This document shows, one piece after another, positions 1-11,159 of a DNA stretch of 64,000 bases (positions within the stretch are counted from its first letter, which is position 1; each line of letters begins with the position of its first letter). The stretch is from Asanoa siamensis (GTDB taxonomy: Bacteria > Actinomycetota > Actinomycetes > Mycobacteriales > Micromonosporaceae), in contig NZ_BONE01000047.1 in NCBI RefSeq assembly GCF_016862555.1, positions 1 through 64,000 on the forward strand, given 5' to 3'. A model generated the notes under the pieces. It was not told where the DNA came from. It was given only the letters and a program-made list of their open reading frames with translations, and ran no database searches. Made by a program: the position numbers and the translations under genes.

Positions 1-66
1 GGCCAGGCACGCCTGACACGGCCCTGCGCGGGCGCGGCTTAGCTATGTCCTAGCGTCACAGCTAGC

Positions 67-92
67 TTGCAATCGTTGCAATGATTTATTGC
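67..92. promoter_or_regulatory. Candidate operator: clustered TTGCAA repeats
   Basis: Two TTGCAA hexamers (67-72 and 76-81) are separated by three bases, and GCAAT at 78-82 is mirrored by ATTGC at 88-92 around a five-base spacer. The cluster is AT-rich in a very GC-rich background and lies just upstream of a possible small gene starting at 105. It looks like a repressor or activator site; the protein that binds it is not identifiable here. Confidence 0.35.
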
Positions 93-104
93 GAGGGACA
101 GCCC

Positions 105-245
105 GTGCGGACCGCTCCGCGCGGCCGTATCGACTTGGACGGCCAGACGCGGGCCTGGGACAGCGGCGCCTGCGCACTGCTACGCAGTGCACGACCGCGG
201 ATCTCCTCACCGGAGGCGGCGGTCGCGCCCCGGCCGAGGACCTAG
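105..245 (+). CDS. Possible small protein (46 aa), unknown
   Basis: A GTG at 105 follows a GAGGGA-type ribosome binding site (93-98) and opens a 46-codon frame ending at TAG 243-245, 17 bases before the convergent stop of the adenosyltransferase gene. The product is Arg- and Ala-rich with no recognisable motif. Support comes only from the ribosome binding site, the start and the operator-like repeats just upstream. It could equally be chance in a GC-rich intergenic region. Confidence 0.25.
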   Translation: MRTAPRGRIDLDGQTRAWDSGACALLRSARPRISSPEAAVAPRPRT

Positions 246-262
246 ATCACCGCCCCGACCTG

Positions 263-835
263 CTACTTCTTGCCACCAGGAACCCAGAGCACATCGCCGT
301 CGGGATTGGCTGTTCTTGACAGGATGAACAGCAAGTCCGAGAGCCGGTTGAGATACTTTGCCGGGAGCGTGCTGGTTCGGTCCGGATCCTCCGCGATCAG
401 TGACCAGGCGGCGCGTTCCGCGCGGCGGGCGACCGTGCGTGCCACGTGCAGCAGCGCCGCTCCCGCGGTGCCGCCCGGGAGGACGAAGGAGGCGAGCGTG
501 GACAGCCGGCCGTTGAACTCGTCGCACCAGCCCTCCAACCGGGTCACGTACTCCTCGGTCACCCGCAGCGGCGGGTACGCCGGCGACGGCTCCACCGGAT
601 TTCCCAGGTCCGCGCCCACGTCGAAGAGGTCGTTCTGGATCTGGGACAACACCGCGCGCACCTCCTCGGACAGCGAGCCCAGCGCCAGAGCGACGCCGAG
701 CGCGGCGTTGCATTCGTCGACGTCCGCGTACGCCGTGATCCGCGGGTGGGTTTTCGCCACCTGCTCGTTGTTGACCAGTCGGGTCGAGCCGGTGTCGCCG
801 GCCTTCGTGTAGATGCGGGTGAGGTGGACGGCCAT
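263..835 (-). CDS. Corrinoid (cob(I)alamin) adenosyltransferase, PduO type
   Basis: A 190-residue protein of the PduO-type ATP:corrinoid adenosyltransferase family, which moves the adenosyl group of ATP onto cob(I)alamin to make coenzyme B12. The N-terminal [13 protein letters not shown] stretch is the family ATP-binding motif; the [12 protein letters not shown] helix and the C-terminal [13 protein letters not shown] are further family signatures. The ATG at 835 was chosen because [10 protein letters not shown] begins the conserved domain directly. The gene is divergent from murA, and the same neighbour order (DUF2550, adenosyltransferase, murA next to the atp genes) is known in mycobacteria. 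No cobalamin riboswitch is visible upstream. Confidence 0.93.
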   Translation of the reverse strand: MAVHLTRIYTKAGDTGSTRLVNNEQVAKTHPRITAYADVDECNAALGVALALGSLSEEVRAVLSQIQNDLFDVGADLGNPVEPSPAYPPLRVTEEYVTRLEGWCDEFNGRLSTLASFVLPGGTAGAALLHVARTVARRAERAAWSLIAEDPDRTSTLPAKYLNRLSDLLFILSRTANPDGDVLWVPGGKK

Positions 836-890
836 GACAAACAGCCTACGGACGCCCTCTCGGAACGACCTCGAGGCCGGGGCACCACCC

Positions 891-2231
891 GTGACTCCTA
901 CCATTGCCGACGTGGATCTGATCCGGGTCGAGGGCGGCGCGCGGCTGAACGGCGAGGTAGCCGTCGTCGGCGCCAAGAACTCCGCACTCAAGCTGATGGC
1001 CGCCGCGCTCCTCGCGCCGGGGCGCACCGTGATCACCAACGTCCCGCGGATCACCGACATCGCGATCATGGCGGAGGTCCTCCGCCGGCTCGGTTGTCAG
1101 GTGGAGATCACGCCCGACGAGGTGCCGGCGGGCCGGCAGGGGCCGCCGCCGTCCGTGGTGGTCAACATCGACGTACCGGACGAACCGGGCACCGAGGCCG
1201 ACTACGACCTCGTCCGCCGGCTCCGCGCGTCGATCGCGGTGCTCGGGCCGCTGCTCGCCCGCCGCGGCTACGTGCGGGTCGCGCACCCGGGCGGCGACGC
1301 GATCGGCTCCCGCGGCCTCGACATGCACGTGGCCGGCCTGGCCCGGATGGGCGCCGAGATCTCCGGCGAGCACGGCTTCGTGATCGCCTCGGCCCCGCAG
1401 GGCCTGCAGGGCGCCACCATCTGGCTCGACTTCCCCAGCGTCGGCGCCACCGAGAACCTGGTCATGGCCGCCGTACTCGCCAAGGGCAGCACCGAGATCG
1501 ACAACGCCGCCCGCGAGCCCGAGATCGTCGACATCTGCTCCATGCTGATCGCGATGGGCGCCAAGATCGAAGGCGTCGGCACGTCGACGCTGCGGGTGGA
1601 GGGGGTCGAGGCCCTTTCCCCGGTACGCCACGCCACCGTCGGCGACCGCATCGTCGCCGGCACGTGGGCCTTCGGCGCCGCCATGACCCGCGGCGACGTC
1701 CTGGTCAACGGCGTCGATCCCGCGTTCCTGGACATCGCGCTCGACAAGCTCGTCTCCGCCGGCGGCGTGGTCGAGCCCGAAAAAACCGGATTCCGCGTAC
1801 GCATGGACGACCGCCCCAAAGCAGTCGACGTCGTCACCCTCCCGTTCCCGGGCTTCGCGACCGACCTGCTCCCGATGGCGATCGGCCTGGCCTCGGTCAG
1901 CGACGGCGCCTCGCTGGTGACCGAGAACATCTTCGACGGCCGCTTCATGTTCGTGAACGAGATGGCACGCCTGGGTGCGGACATCAAAACCGACGGCCAC
2001 CACGCGGTCGTACGCGGCCGCGAGCGCCTGTCCAGCGCCCCGGTCCGCGCCACCGACATCCGCGCGGGCGCGGGCCTGGTGATAGCCGCCCTCTGCGCCG
2101 ACGGCATCACGGAGATCTCCCACGTCCACCACATCGACCGCGGCTACCCAGACTTCGTAGGCGACCTGTCCGCCCTGGGCGTCGAAGTCCAACGCGCCGC
2201 AGCCCCCGAAGACCCCCAGTTCTCCTTCTAG
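891..2231 (+). CDS. murA: UDP-N-acetylglucosamine 1-carboxyvinyltransferase (MurA)
   Basis: MurA adds enolpyruvate from PEP to UDP-GlcNAc, the first committed step of peptidoglycan synthesis, in the cytoplasm. The 446-residue product has the [15 protein letters not shown] motif near the N-terminus and the repeated EPSP-synthase-type fold. The active-site loop reads PGGDAIGSR: the residue that is Cys115 in E. coli is Asp here (residue 136), as in M. tuberculosis, where this change is linked to intrinsic fosfomycin resistance. The start is uncertain. GTG 891 leaves 55 bp to the divergent adenosyltransferase; ATG 834 has a better GAGG ribosome binding site (821-824), but its start codon would overlap that of the divergent gene. 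Confidence 0.95.
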   Translation: MTPTIADVDLIRVEGGARLNGEVAVVGAKNSALKLMAAALLAPGRTVITNVPRITDIAIMAEVLRRLGCQVEITPDEVPAGRQGPPPSVVVNIDVPDEPGTEADYDLVRRLRASIAVLGPLLARRGYVRVAHPGGDAIGSRGLDMHVAGLARMGAEISGEHGFVIASAPQGLQGATIWLDFPSVGATENLVMAAVLAKGSTEIDNAAREPEIVDICSMLIAMGAKIEGVGTSTLRVEGVEALSPVRHATVGDRIVAGTWAFGAAMTRGDVLVNGVDPAFLDIALDKLVSAGGVVEPEKTGFRVRMDDRPKAVDVVTLPFPGFATDLLPMAIGLASVSDGASLVTENIFDGRFMFVNEMARLGADIKTDGHHAVVRGRERLSSAPVRATDIRAGAGLVIAALCADGITEISHVHHIDRGYPDFVGDLSALGVEVQRAAAPEDPQFSF

Positions 2232-2591
2232 ATCGCCCAATCAGTCCCTCCCACCCACAACCCCGCCGTCCGACGGGGAGGGGCAGGGAGCGCACATGCG
2301 CAGGCATGTAGCTACATGCGAGAACATGTTCGCCCGAACAGCACACCCCTCACCGCGCGAAGCGGCGGGGATCGGGTCAACCGGGCGCTCGCGTTCGGCC
2401 CCGCCTGCCGATGAGGCGGGGCCGCCGGCCAGCCCGCGGCTGCCTCGACCACACGCGGCGGCCGGGTCCATCCTCTAGCTCCGGCGTGGGCCTGCCGACC
2501 ACACGGTGGGTCGGACAAGCGGGTGCCCGCGACGGGCATGCGTTGCCAGCCGCACGCTGGGTCGGACAAGGCGCGGGCCAGGCTCGGTGGG
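2232..2591. other. Intergenic region with palindromes and a short direct repeat
   Basis: No gene is supported in this 360-bp gap between murA and the convergent small ORF. It holds a CCCCG...CGGGG hairpin (about 2262-2278) that may end murA transcription, a set of nested palindromes (2304-2340, listed separately), and two copies of a CTGGGTCGGACAAG-like direct repeat near 2506-2519 and 2559-2572 that differ at one base. Confidence 0.5.
2304..2340. promoter_or_regulatory. Nested palindromes, possible regulator binding site
   Basis: GCATGTAGCTACATGC (2304-2319) is a perfect 16-bp palindrome, GAACATGTTC (2322-2331) a perfect 10-bp palindrome, and TGTTCG-CC-CGAACA (2327-2340) an inverted repeat that overlaps it. 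Three symmetric elements in 37 bp are unlikely by chance. No coding start lies close downstream, so the target is unclear. Confidence 0.4.
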
Positions 2592-2825
2592 TTAGTCCGG
2601 GCTTGTGTCCAGGGCGCCGCCGCCTACCAGGCGGCGGGCGTGGGCCGCGTTTTCGTGGAAGACCAGGATGCGGGTGCGGTCGGCTGTGCCCGGGGCCACC
2701 GTGGAGCGGATGCCGTTCGCGGACAGGCGGCGGCGGAGTTCCTCCGCGTCCGCCTCCGTGGTCGTCTGGGCCACGGTCACCAGCAGGCCGAAGTCGGGTA
2801 CCTCGTCACCCTGTTTCGCGTCCAT
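2592..2825 (-). CDS. Conserved hypothetical protein (77 aa)
   Basis: A small acidic protein with a beta strand (FGLLVTVAQT), a helix rich in Glu/Ala/Arg (ADAEELRRRLSANGI) and a second strand (RTRILVFH). This beta-alpha-beta layout resembles small ferredoxin-like or DUF2007/SPOR-like folds. I do not recognise a specific family. The ATG at 2825 follows a GC-rich leader with no clear ribosome binding site. The gene is divergent from the 3-hydroxyacyl-CoA dehydrogenase and convergent with murA. Function unknown. Confidence 0.6.
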   Translation of the reverse strand: MDAKQGDEVPDFGLLVTVAQTTTEADAEELRRRLSANGIRSTVAPGTADRTRILVFHENAAHARRLVGGGALDTSPD

Positions 2826-3019
2826 TTTCCGGCCCCCCGCCGCCTCGAGTTCGGCGCCGGTGGCGGCGCGCGGTCAGTGCGGGGTGTCGCGGCGCCGGTG
2901 GCCGTGCGGGCGCGCCCGGGCCGCGGCGCCTCCCGGGCCGAGCGCGGGCGCCAACCGGCATGAGCCCAGTCTGTCAGTCAAGAACCTTGTCCGGCGTGGA
3001 CTCGGTCACAGCGGTGGAC

Positions 3020-3033
3020 TGACCGATCGTTCA
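3020..3033. promoter_or_regulatory. Imperfect palindrome upstream of the dehydrogenase gene
   Basis: TGACCGATCGTTCA is a 14-bp palindrome with one mismatched pair, centred about 60 bp before the ATG at 3086. Its TGA-N-CGATCG-N-TCA form is like operators of TetR-family regulators seen ahead of actinobacterial fatty-acid genes. Assigning it to that class is inference. Confidence 0.3.
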
Positions 3034-3085
3034 CCCGGGCGACTAAGTTGCAAGGCATACGGGCTTCGACTCAAGGGAGAACAGC

Positions 3086-3934
3086 ATGGCGGGTCGGCTG
3101 GCGGTCATCGGGGCCGGGCTGATGGGTTCGGGCATCGCCCAGGTGGCGGCGCGGGCCGGGTGGGAGGTGACGCTGCGCGATCTCGACGACGCGGCGATCG
3201 GGCGTGGGGTCGCCGGCATCCAGAAGTCGCTGGAGCGGATGGTCGCCAAGGGCACGATCGAGGGCGCCGAGGTCGAGACGCTGCTCGGGCGGATCACCAC
3301 CACCACGGACCTGGGCGCGGCGGCGGACGCCGACATCGTGGTCGAGGCCGTGTTCGAGCGGCTCGACGTCAAGCAGGAGGTGTTCCGGGAGCTCGACAAG
3401 ATCTGCAAGGCCGACGCCGTGCTGGCGACCAACACCTCGGCCATCCCGGTCACCCAGATCGCGGCGGCCACGCAGCGGCCCGAGTCGGTCGTGGGTACGC
3501 ACTTCTTCTCGCCCGTACCCATGATGAAGCTCTGTGAGCTCGTACGCGGATACAAGACGTCCGACGAGGCGCTCGACAAGGCGAAGGCGTTCGCCGAGGA
3601 GATCGGTAAGACCGTCGTCGTGGTCAACCGCGACGTCGCCGGGTTCGTCACCACCCGGCTCATCGCCGTGCTGGCGCTCGAGGCGGTCAAGCTCGTCGAG
3701 TCCGGCGTGATCTCCGCCGAGGACCTGGACACCGCCTGCCGGCTCGGCTTCGGGCACGCGATGGGCCCGCTGGCCACGGTCGACCTGACCGGCGTCGACG
3801 TGATGCTGCACGCGGCCCGCAACATCTACACCGACACCGCCGACGAGAAGTTCTTCCCGCCGGAGTTGCTGCAGCGCATGGTGGTCGCTGGCGACCTCGG
3901 CCGGAAGACCGGCAAGGGGTTCTACGACTACTAG
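3086..3934 (+). CDS. 3-hydroxybutyryl-CoA dehydrogenase
   Basis: An NAD(P)-dependent 3-hydroxyacyl-CoA dehydrogenase (282 aa) that interconverts acetoacetyl-CoA and 3-hydroxybutyryl-CoA in fatty-acid or polyhydroxyalkanoate metabolism. The N-terminal Rossmann motif GAGLMGSGIA is at residues 9-18; the family catalytic His lies in GTHFFSPVP (His139); NTSAI at 116-120 and the C-terminal GRKTGKGFYDY ending are also typical. Full single-domain length, without the crotonase fusion of FadB. A GGGAG ribosome binding site precedes the ATG. Its TAG shares a CTAG with the stop of the convergent DUF2550 gene. Confidence 0.93.
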   Translation: MAGRLAVIGAGLMGSGIAQVAARAGWEVTLRDLDDAAIGRGVAGIQKSLERMVAKGTIEGAEVETLLGRITTTTDLGAAADADIVVEAVFERLDVKQEVFRELDKICKADAVLATNTSAIPVTQIAAATQRPESVVGTHFFSPVPMMKLCELVRGYKTSDEALDKAKAFAEEIGKTVVVVNRDVAGFVTTRLIAVLALEAVKLVESGVISAEDLDTACRLGFGHAMGPLATVDLTGVDVMLHAARNIYTDTADEKFFPPELLQRMVVAGDLGRKTGKGFYDY

Positions 3935-4383
3935 GCCGCGGGCGGCCAGATGGTGAGGCGGGGGCTCTGGTAGTCCGGGGGCCCCGCCTCGATCCACGAC
4001 GAGAACCCGGTCACCGTGGAGAGGGCCATCGCGATCTCGACCGGGGCCTGGTGGCCCACGCAGCGCAGGATGACCCAGTCGGTCGGCATCGTGAGCTGCT
4101 CCTGGCCCTCCGGCAGGCGGCGGCTGGCGACCGTCAGGCCGCGCCGCGACAGCACCCGCTTGGGGCGGATGGCCAGGCTGAACAGGCGGTACCAGCGCAT
4201 CTCGTCGTCGACGAACCGGGCGAAGCCGGGTGACCAGCCGCGCCCGTGCAGGAACGTCGAGATGCGCAGGTCACAGCGAATCGTGCCGCCGGCGCGCGCG
4301 TAATACGCCCGCCGGGCGAACAACAGGACGATCGTGGCGAGAAACAGCCCGAGGCCGATCGCGATCCATTCGAAGATCTCCAT
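3931..4383 (-). CDS. DUF2550 family membrane protein
   Basis: A 150-residue protein with one N-terminal membrane segment (about residues 5-24, IAIGLGLFLATIVLLFA) followed by a soluble domain containing IRCDLR, GRGWSPGFAR and WYRLFSLAIRPK. This is the DUF2550 family found directly after atpC in mycobacteria and other actinobacteria; its role is not established. It lies 15 bp downstream of atpC on the same strand and is probably co-transcribed. The stop overlaps that of the convergent dehydrogenase by four bases. Confidence 0.85.
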   Translation of the reverse strand: MEIFEWIAIGLGLFLATIVLLFARRAYYARAGGTIRCDLRISTFLHGRGWSPGFARFVDDEMRWYRLFSLAIRPKRVLSRRGLTVASRRLPEGQEQLTMPTDWVILRCVGHQAPVEIAMALSTVTGFSSWIEAGPPDYQSPRLTIWPPAA

Positions 4384-4398
4384 CGGCCTGGCCCGTCG

Positions 4399-4680
4399 TC
4401 AGCGCGCGGCGGGTTCGGCTGGGGTGGCGCTCTCGGCCAGGACCGTGACGCCGGTCTCCGTTACGGAGAGGAAGCCGCCCGCGACGTCGTAGGCGAGCTG
4501 CTGGCCGCCGTCGATCTTGATGCGGATCTGGCTGGGTTCGGCGAGCTGGCCCAGGAGCGGGGCGTGGCCCGGCAGCACACCAAGCTCGCCCTCGGTGGTG
4601 CGGGCGACGAGCATCTCGGCCTCGCCTGTCCACACCTTCTGCTCGACGGACACGAGCTCGACATGGAGCTGATTTGCCAC
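4399..4680 (-). CDS. atpC: ATP synthase epsilon subunit, short form
   Basis: Epsilon subunit of the F1 central stalk. The 93 residues cover only the N-terminal beta-sandwich (HVELVSVEQKVW, EGELGVLPGHAPLL, GGFLSVTETGVTVLAE). The C-terminal two-helix domain that inhibits ATP hydrolysis in E. coli (about 139 aa in total) is essentially absent. The GTG at 4680 was chosen because AGGAG lies seven bases upstream and ANQLHVELV starts the domain. The gene is not adjacent to atpD: an LCP gene and two hairpins lie between, so it probably needs its own promoter or depends on read-through. Confidence 0.93.
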   Translation of the reverse strand: MANQLHVELVSVEQKVWTGEAEMLVARTTEGELGVLPGHAPLLGQLAEPSQIRIKIDGGQQLAYDVAGGFLSVTETGVTVLAESATPAEPAAR

Positions 4681-4783
4681 GTTGGCTCCTCTTCGACGCC
4701 GGACCGGGGCGAGGGGATCGTCGCCCGGTGTCGCGGTGGAATTGGAGTGAAGTCTAATCGGCGCGGCCGCCGGAGACGGAGCA

Positions 4784-4812
4784 GGGGTGCCACCTGTGAA
4801 AGGTGGCACCCC
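4784..4812 (-). terminator. Strong hairpin between the LCP gene and atpC
   Basis: Perfect 12-bp inverted repeat (GGGGTGCCACCT at 4784-4795, its complement at 4801-4812) with a five-base loop, 15 bp after the LCP stop. There is no T-run, as is common for actinobacterial terminators. It should limit transcription from the LCP gene into atpC. Confidence 0.75.
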
Positions 4813-4827
4813 CGGACGCGAGCAAGC

Positions 4828-6063
4828 TCACTTGTCGCGGTTGATCAGATCCGGATGGCTCGCGATGAAGGCGTCGGTCGTCTCGGCCTTGATCGATGCG
4901 AAGAACTCCTTGGCGACGGGCTGCAGCGCCTCGCCCGCGTATTTCCCGTTCTCGTTGACCCCACCGCCCGGCAGCTTGATCATCGTGATCGAGTCCTGCC
5001 GCATGCCCTTGAGGGCGAAGCCGAACTCGGCGACGCTGTAGCCGCGGCCGTTGAAGACCAGCGCCTCGCCGGCGGCCCGGAGCACCTTGTCGAGCTTCGG
5101 CAGGTCGGTCATGACGTTCTTGCTCAGCACCTGCTGGGCCATCGCCTTGACGAACTGCTGCTGGTGGCGCTGGCGGCCGTAGTCGCCATCGTCGACCGTG
5201 TAGCGCTGTCGCACGTAGTCGAGCGCCTGCCAGCCCTGGAACTTGTGCGTGCCCTTGGTGTATTTGGCCTGCGGGCCGTAGTAGGGGTGCGCGCAGCCGC
5301 CGCAGTTGCGCTTCGGGCGCGCCTTGCCGTTTGGCTGCAGGTGCTCCGAGAGCACCTCGGCCTCGTCGACGTACATCGTGACGCCGCCGATCGCGTCGAC
5401 GATCTTCTTGAAGCCCGCGAAGTTGACGATCGCGCCGGCGTCGAACCGCGCGATGCCGGTGTAGTTGCTGATCGTTTTCGAGAGGAGCTCGAAGCCCTTG
5501 GCCCTGTCGGGTTTCCCACCGCCCGGCACCCGTGCCCCGTGCGACATCGCCGCGTTGAGCTTCTCGCGACCGCCGTTGTAACCCGCCTTGGGGAAGGCCG
5601 GGATGTCGACCACCGTGTCGCGGGGGAGGGAGAACAGGTAGCCGCGGTCGAGCCCGGCCGGGATATGCATGATCATGACGGAGTCGGCCAGCGGCAACGT
5701 GGTGTCGTTGCGCGGGTCGATGCCGACCAGCAGGATGTTGAGCGGGCCCTTGATGTCGCTCTTCTTCTCGACCTTGGCGCCGTCACCGAAGAGGTCCTCG
5801 GTGGTGACCGCGCCCTCGTAGCGGGCCAGCAGCGCCTCCGACGTGACCAGGAGGCCACCGCTGGCGACCATCAGGATCGCGCCGAGGATCGTGCAGTAGC
5901 GGGCCCAGCGCGGGATCCCCGACCGCTTCCGCGGCTTCTTGCCGCCCGAAGTCGTGCCCGCGGGTGCGCCGAAGTCCGGTGGAGCGGCGCCGGGTGTGGC
6001 CTTGCCGGTCGCACCGCGCCCGGTCGAGCGGCCCGATGAACCGCTGCCCGACCTTCTCGCCAT
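4828..6063 (-). CDS. LCP (LytR-CpsA-Psr) family protein
   Basis: A 411-residue membrane-anchored LCP protein, a family that transfers lipid-linked glycopolymers (teichoic-acid-like polymers, arabinogalactan) to peptidoglycan. A basic, Gly/Ser-rich cytoplasmic tail (1-50) precedes one membrane segment (about 55-78). The extracellular LCP domain shows NILLVGIDPR, LADSVMI, SLPRDTVVDIP and KLNAAMSHG, carrying the conserved Asp/Arg residues that bind the polyprenyl phosphate. Its position between atpD and atpC is unusual. Hairpins on both sides suggest it is a separate transcription unit inserted into the atp locus. Confidence 0.92.
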   Translation of the reverse strand: MARRSGSGSSGRSTGRGATGKATPGAAPPDFGAPAGTTSGGKKPRKRSGIPRWARYCTILGAILMVASGGLLVTSEALLARYEGAVTTEDLFGDGAKVEKKSDIKGPLNILLVGIDPRNDTTLPLADSVMIMHIPAGLDRGYLFSLPRDTVVDIPAFPKAGYNGGREKLNAAMSHGARVPGGGKPDRAKGFELLSKTISNYTGIARFDAGAIVNFAGFKKIVDAIGGVTMYVDEAEVLSEHLQPNGKARPKRNCGGCAHPYYGPQAKYTKGTHKFQGWQALDYVRQRYTVDDGDYGRQRHQQQFVKAMAQQVLSKNVMTDLPKLDKVLRAAGEALVFNGRGYSVAEFGFALKGMRQDSITMIKLPGGGVNENGKYAGEALQPVAKEFFASIKAETTDAFIASHPDLINRDK

Positions 6064-6202
6064 CAGAACTCCTTCTCGTCGATGCCCGTATGCCGGGTCT
6101 CCGATATGGAGACGTGCGTAAGGGGGCTCGCCGTTGCGCCCGAGAGCCTATATCTCATGTCTGAGTACGGCTGCCCGGGTACGACACCGTGCGAAAACGC
6201 AA

Positions 6203-6234
6203 CGATCCAGGCACCCACCGGGGTGCCTGGATCG
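6203..6234 (-). terminator. Intrinsic terminator after atpD
   Basis: Perfect 14-bp stem (6203-6216 with 6221-6234) and a four-base loop ACCG, starting 17 bp after the atpD stop. On the minus strand it is followed within a few bases by GCGTTTTCGC. It marks the end of the main atp transcript before atpC. Confidence 0.8.
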
Positions 6235-6250
6235 CTCTGCGTGAGGACGC

Positions 6251-8622
<2,372 letters not shown>

Positions 8623-8629
8623 GCGGTGC

Positions 8630-10273
8630 CTACGCCTTCTCTGCCGGCTGGTCGGTGTACCGGGTCACCGACTCGCTCTCGAGCTCGCCCTCGGTGGGCT
8701 CGGCCGGCGGCTCGTTGACCGTGGTGGTCTCGCCACGGGCCAGGAAGTTCGCCTTGAAGTCCGAGATGGACTTGTCGAGCGCGCCGATGATGTCGTCGTC
8801 CCACTGGCCGTCGGCGATCGCCTGCAGCGTCGCCTTGTCGTGCCGGCGCACGTGGTCGAGGAAGTCCGCCTCGAACCGCCGCACGTCGCCGACCGCGATG
8901 TCGTCGAGCTTGCCCTCGACACCCGCCCAGACCACGACCGCCTCTTCCTCGACCGGGTACGGCGAGTAGTTGGGCTGCTTGAGCAGCTCGACCAGGCGGG
9001 CGCCGCGCTCGAGCTGGGCGCGGGACGCGCGGTCGAGGTCCGACGCGAACGCGGCGAACGCCTCGAGCTCGCGGTACTGCGCCAGGTTGAGCCGCAGCGA
9101 GCCGGACACCTTGCGGACCGGCTTCACCTGGGCGGCGCCACCGACCCGCGACACCGAGGTGCCGACGTTGATGGCCGGCCGCACGCCCTGGTTGAACAGG
9201 TCGGGCTCGACGAAGATCTGGCCGTCGGTGATCGAGATGACGTTGGTCGGGATGAAGGCCGAGATGTCGTTGGCCTTCGTCTCGATGATCGGCAGGCCGG
9301 TCATCGAGCCGCCGCCCATCTCGTCGGAGAGCTTCGCGCAGCGCTCCAGCAGGCGGGAGTGCAGGTAGAAGACGTCACCGGGGTACGCCTCGCGGCCCGG
9401 CGGGCGGCGCAGCAGCAGCGACACGGCGCGGTAGGCCTCGGCCTGCTTCGACAGGTCGTCGAAGACGATCAGGACGTGCTTGCCGGCGTACATCCAGTGC
9501 TGGCCGATCGACGACCCGGTGTAGGGCGCGATGTACTTGAAGCCGGCCGGGTCGGACGCCGGGGCGGTGACGATGGTGGTGTATTCCATCGCGCCGGCCT
9601 CGTCGAGGATGCCCTTGATCGACGCCACGGTCGAGGCCTTCTGGCCAATCGCGACGTAGATGCAGCGGACCTGCTTCTTGGGGTCACCGGAGGCCCAGTT
9701 GGCCTTCTGGTTGAGGATCGTGTCGAGCGCGATCGTGGTCTTGCCGGTCTTGCGGTCACCGATGATCAGCTCACGCTGGCCACGGCCGATCGGGATCATC
9801 GCGTCGATCGCCTTGATGCCGGTCTGCAGCGGCTCGCTGACCGACTGGCGGGCCATGACGTTGGGCGCCTGGAGCTCGAGCTCGCGGAAGCCCTCGTTCT
9901 CGATCTCGCCGAGGCCGTCGACGGGGTTGCCGAGCGCGTCGACCACGCGGCCGAGGAACTTGTCCCCGACCGGCACGGACAGGACGCGGCCGGTGCGCTT
10001 GACGCGCTGGCCCTCGTCGATGCCGGCGAAGTCACCCAGGACCACGACACCGATCTCGCGGGCGTCGAGGTTCAGCGCCACGCCGAGCGTGCCGTCCTCG
10101 AACTCCAGCAGCTCGTTGGCCATGGTCGAGGGCAGGCCCTCGACGTGCGCGATGCCGTCACCGGCGTCGGCGACGGTGCCGACCTCCTCGCGGGAGATGT
10201 CGGGCGTGTAGGAGGAGACGTAGCGCTCCAGGGCGCCGCGGATTTCCTCCGACGAGATGGTCAGCTCGGCCAT
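8630..10273 (-). CDS. atpA: ATP synthase alpha subunit
   Basis: Non-catalytic alpha subunit of F1 (547 aa). The Walker A motif is GDRKTGKTT, in the [15 protein letters not shown] context. The beta-barrel region has [11 protein letters not shown], and the C-terminal region [12 protein letters not shown] is present. A 30-residue acidic tail ([15 protein letters not shown]) extends past the usual end, as in other actinomycetes. It lies 64 bp downstream of atpH and 7 bp upstream of atpG. Confidence 0.98.
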   Translation of the reverse strand: MAELTISSEEIRGALERYVSSYTPDISREEVGTVADAGDGIAHVEGLPSTMANELLEFEDGTLGVALNLDAREIGVVVLGDFAGIDEGQRVKRTGRVLSVPVGDKFLGRVVDALGNPVDGLGEIENEGFRELELQAPNVMARQSVSEPLQTGIKAIDAMIPIGRGQRELIIGDRKTGKTTIALDTILNQKANWASGDPKKQVRCIYVAIGQKASTVASIKGILDEAGAMEYTTIVTAPASDPAGFKYIAPYTGSSIGQHWMYAGKHVLIVFDDLSKQAEAYRAVSLLLRRPPGREAYPGDVFYLHSRLLERCAKLSDEMGGGSMTGLPIIETKANDISAFIPTNVISITDGQIFVEPDLFNQGVRPAINVGTSVSRVGGAAQVKPVRKVSGSLRLNLAQYRELEAFAAFASDLDRASRAQLERGARLVELLKQPNYSPYPVEEEAVVVWAGVEGKLDDIAVGDVRRFEADFLDHVRRHDKATLQAIADGQWDDDIIGALDKSISDFKANFLARGETTTVNEPPAEPTEGELESESVTRYTDQPAEKA

Positions 10274-10337
10274 CCTCTGCTTCCTCTATTCAGGCCCGGG
10301 TTACCGGTGCGGTGTCAGGGTCTAAGCGGGCGGGGTG

Positions 10338-11159
10338 TCAGCGCTGCGAGAGCGCCTTGCGGGTGTCGTTGAGGCGGCGCAGGACGGTGCCGTCGTAAAG
10401 GTCGGAGCCGACAAGCACACTCATGCCGCCCAGCACCTGCGGATCGACCGTCTGCTTGACAGTGACGTCTCGACCGTACAGTTGTGACAGCTTGGTGCCC
10501 AGCCGGCGCTCCTCGTCATCGGACAGCGGTGCCGCGACGGTGACATAAGCGACCTGGCGATCGCGCCGTTCTGCGGACATTTCCACCATGCGCGACAAAG
10601 CCGCCTGGAACGACCGACCACCGAATCCGGCGAGCGCCACCTCGACCAGCCGCAGCGTTACCGGCTTGGCCTTGCCGTCCAGCAGGGCCTTGGCCAGGTC
10701 GGCCCGCTGCGCGGGCGGGGCGACCAGATCGGAGAGCGCTCCGGACAGCTCCGGCGAGCCGTCGACGACCTGCCCGAAACGGAACAGCTCGTCCTCGACC
10801 TCGGCCAGGTCGTCGGCGCGGTCGGCACTGGCCAGCAGTGCCTCGACGCCCAGTCGCTCGGTCGCGTCGAGCAGCTCGGTCGCGGCCGACCAGCGACCGC
10901 CGGCCAGGACGGTCGCCACGCCGAGCGTCTCGTCGCCGACCTTGCCGGTCAGCAGCGAGCGGATCAGCTCCGCCCGGTCGTCGCCGGGCCGCCCCGGGTC
11001 GGACAGCGCCCGGCGCAGCGTCGGCTGCCGGCGCAGCACGTCGGCGACCGAGAGCAGCTCGTCACCGGTCGTCGCGACGTCGGCGGCGGGCGCCGAGGCC
11101 GCGTAGGAGTCCAGCCGCTCCGCGGCGGCGCGGTAAGACTCCCGGCTGACGCCCTGCAT
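10338..11159 (-). CDS. atpH: ATP synthase delta subunit
   Basis: Peripheral-stalk subunit linking F1 to the b subunit (273 aa). It is longer than the 177-aa E. coli delta, as is usual for Micromonosporaceae. The C-terminal OSCP signature VTVKQTVDPQVLGGMSVLVG and LYDGTVLRRLN is clear. The ATG at 11159 shares its A with the TGA of atpF, implying coupled translation. The N-terminal helical domain is Ala/Asp-rich. Confidence 0.95.
   Translation of the reverse strand: MQGVSRESYRAAAERLDSYAASAPAADVATTGDELLSVADVLRRQPTLRRALSDPGRPGDDRAELIRSLLTGKVGDETLGVATVLAGGRWSAATELLDATERLGVEALLASADRADDLAEVEDELFRFGQVVDGSPELSGALSDLVAPPAQRADLAKALLDGKAKPVTLRLVEVALAGFGGRSFQAALSRMVEMSAERRDRQVAYVTVAAPLSDDEERRLGTKLSQLYGRDVTVKQTVDPQVLGGMSVLVGSDLYDGTVLRRLNDTRKALSQR

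Noticed and set aside
446-2311. 621-codon plus-strand frame over the adenosyltransferase and murA
   Set aside because: Arg/Pro/Gly-rich shadow of two well-supported genes.
2322-2340. LexA-type SOS box
   Set aside because: The actinobacterial box needs GAAC-N4-GTTC; here GAACATGTTC has no spacer, so only a generic palindrome is reported.
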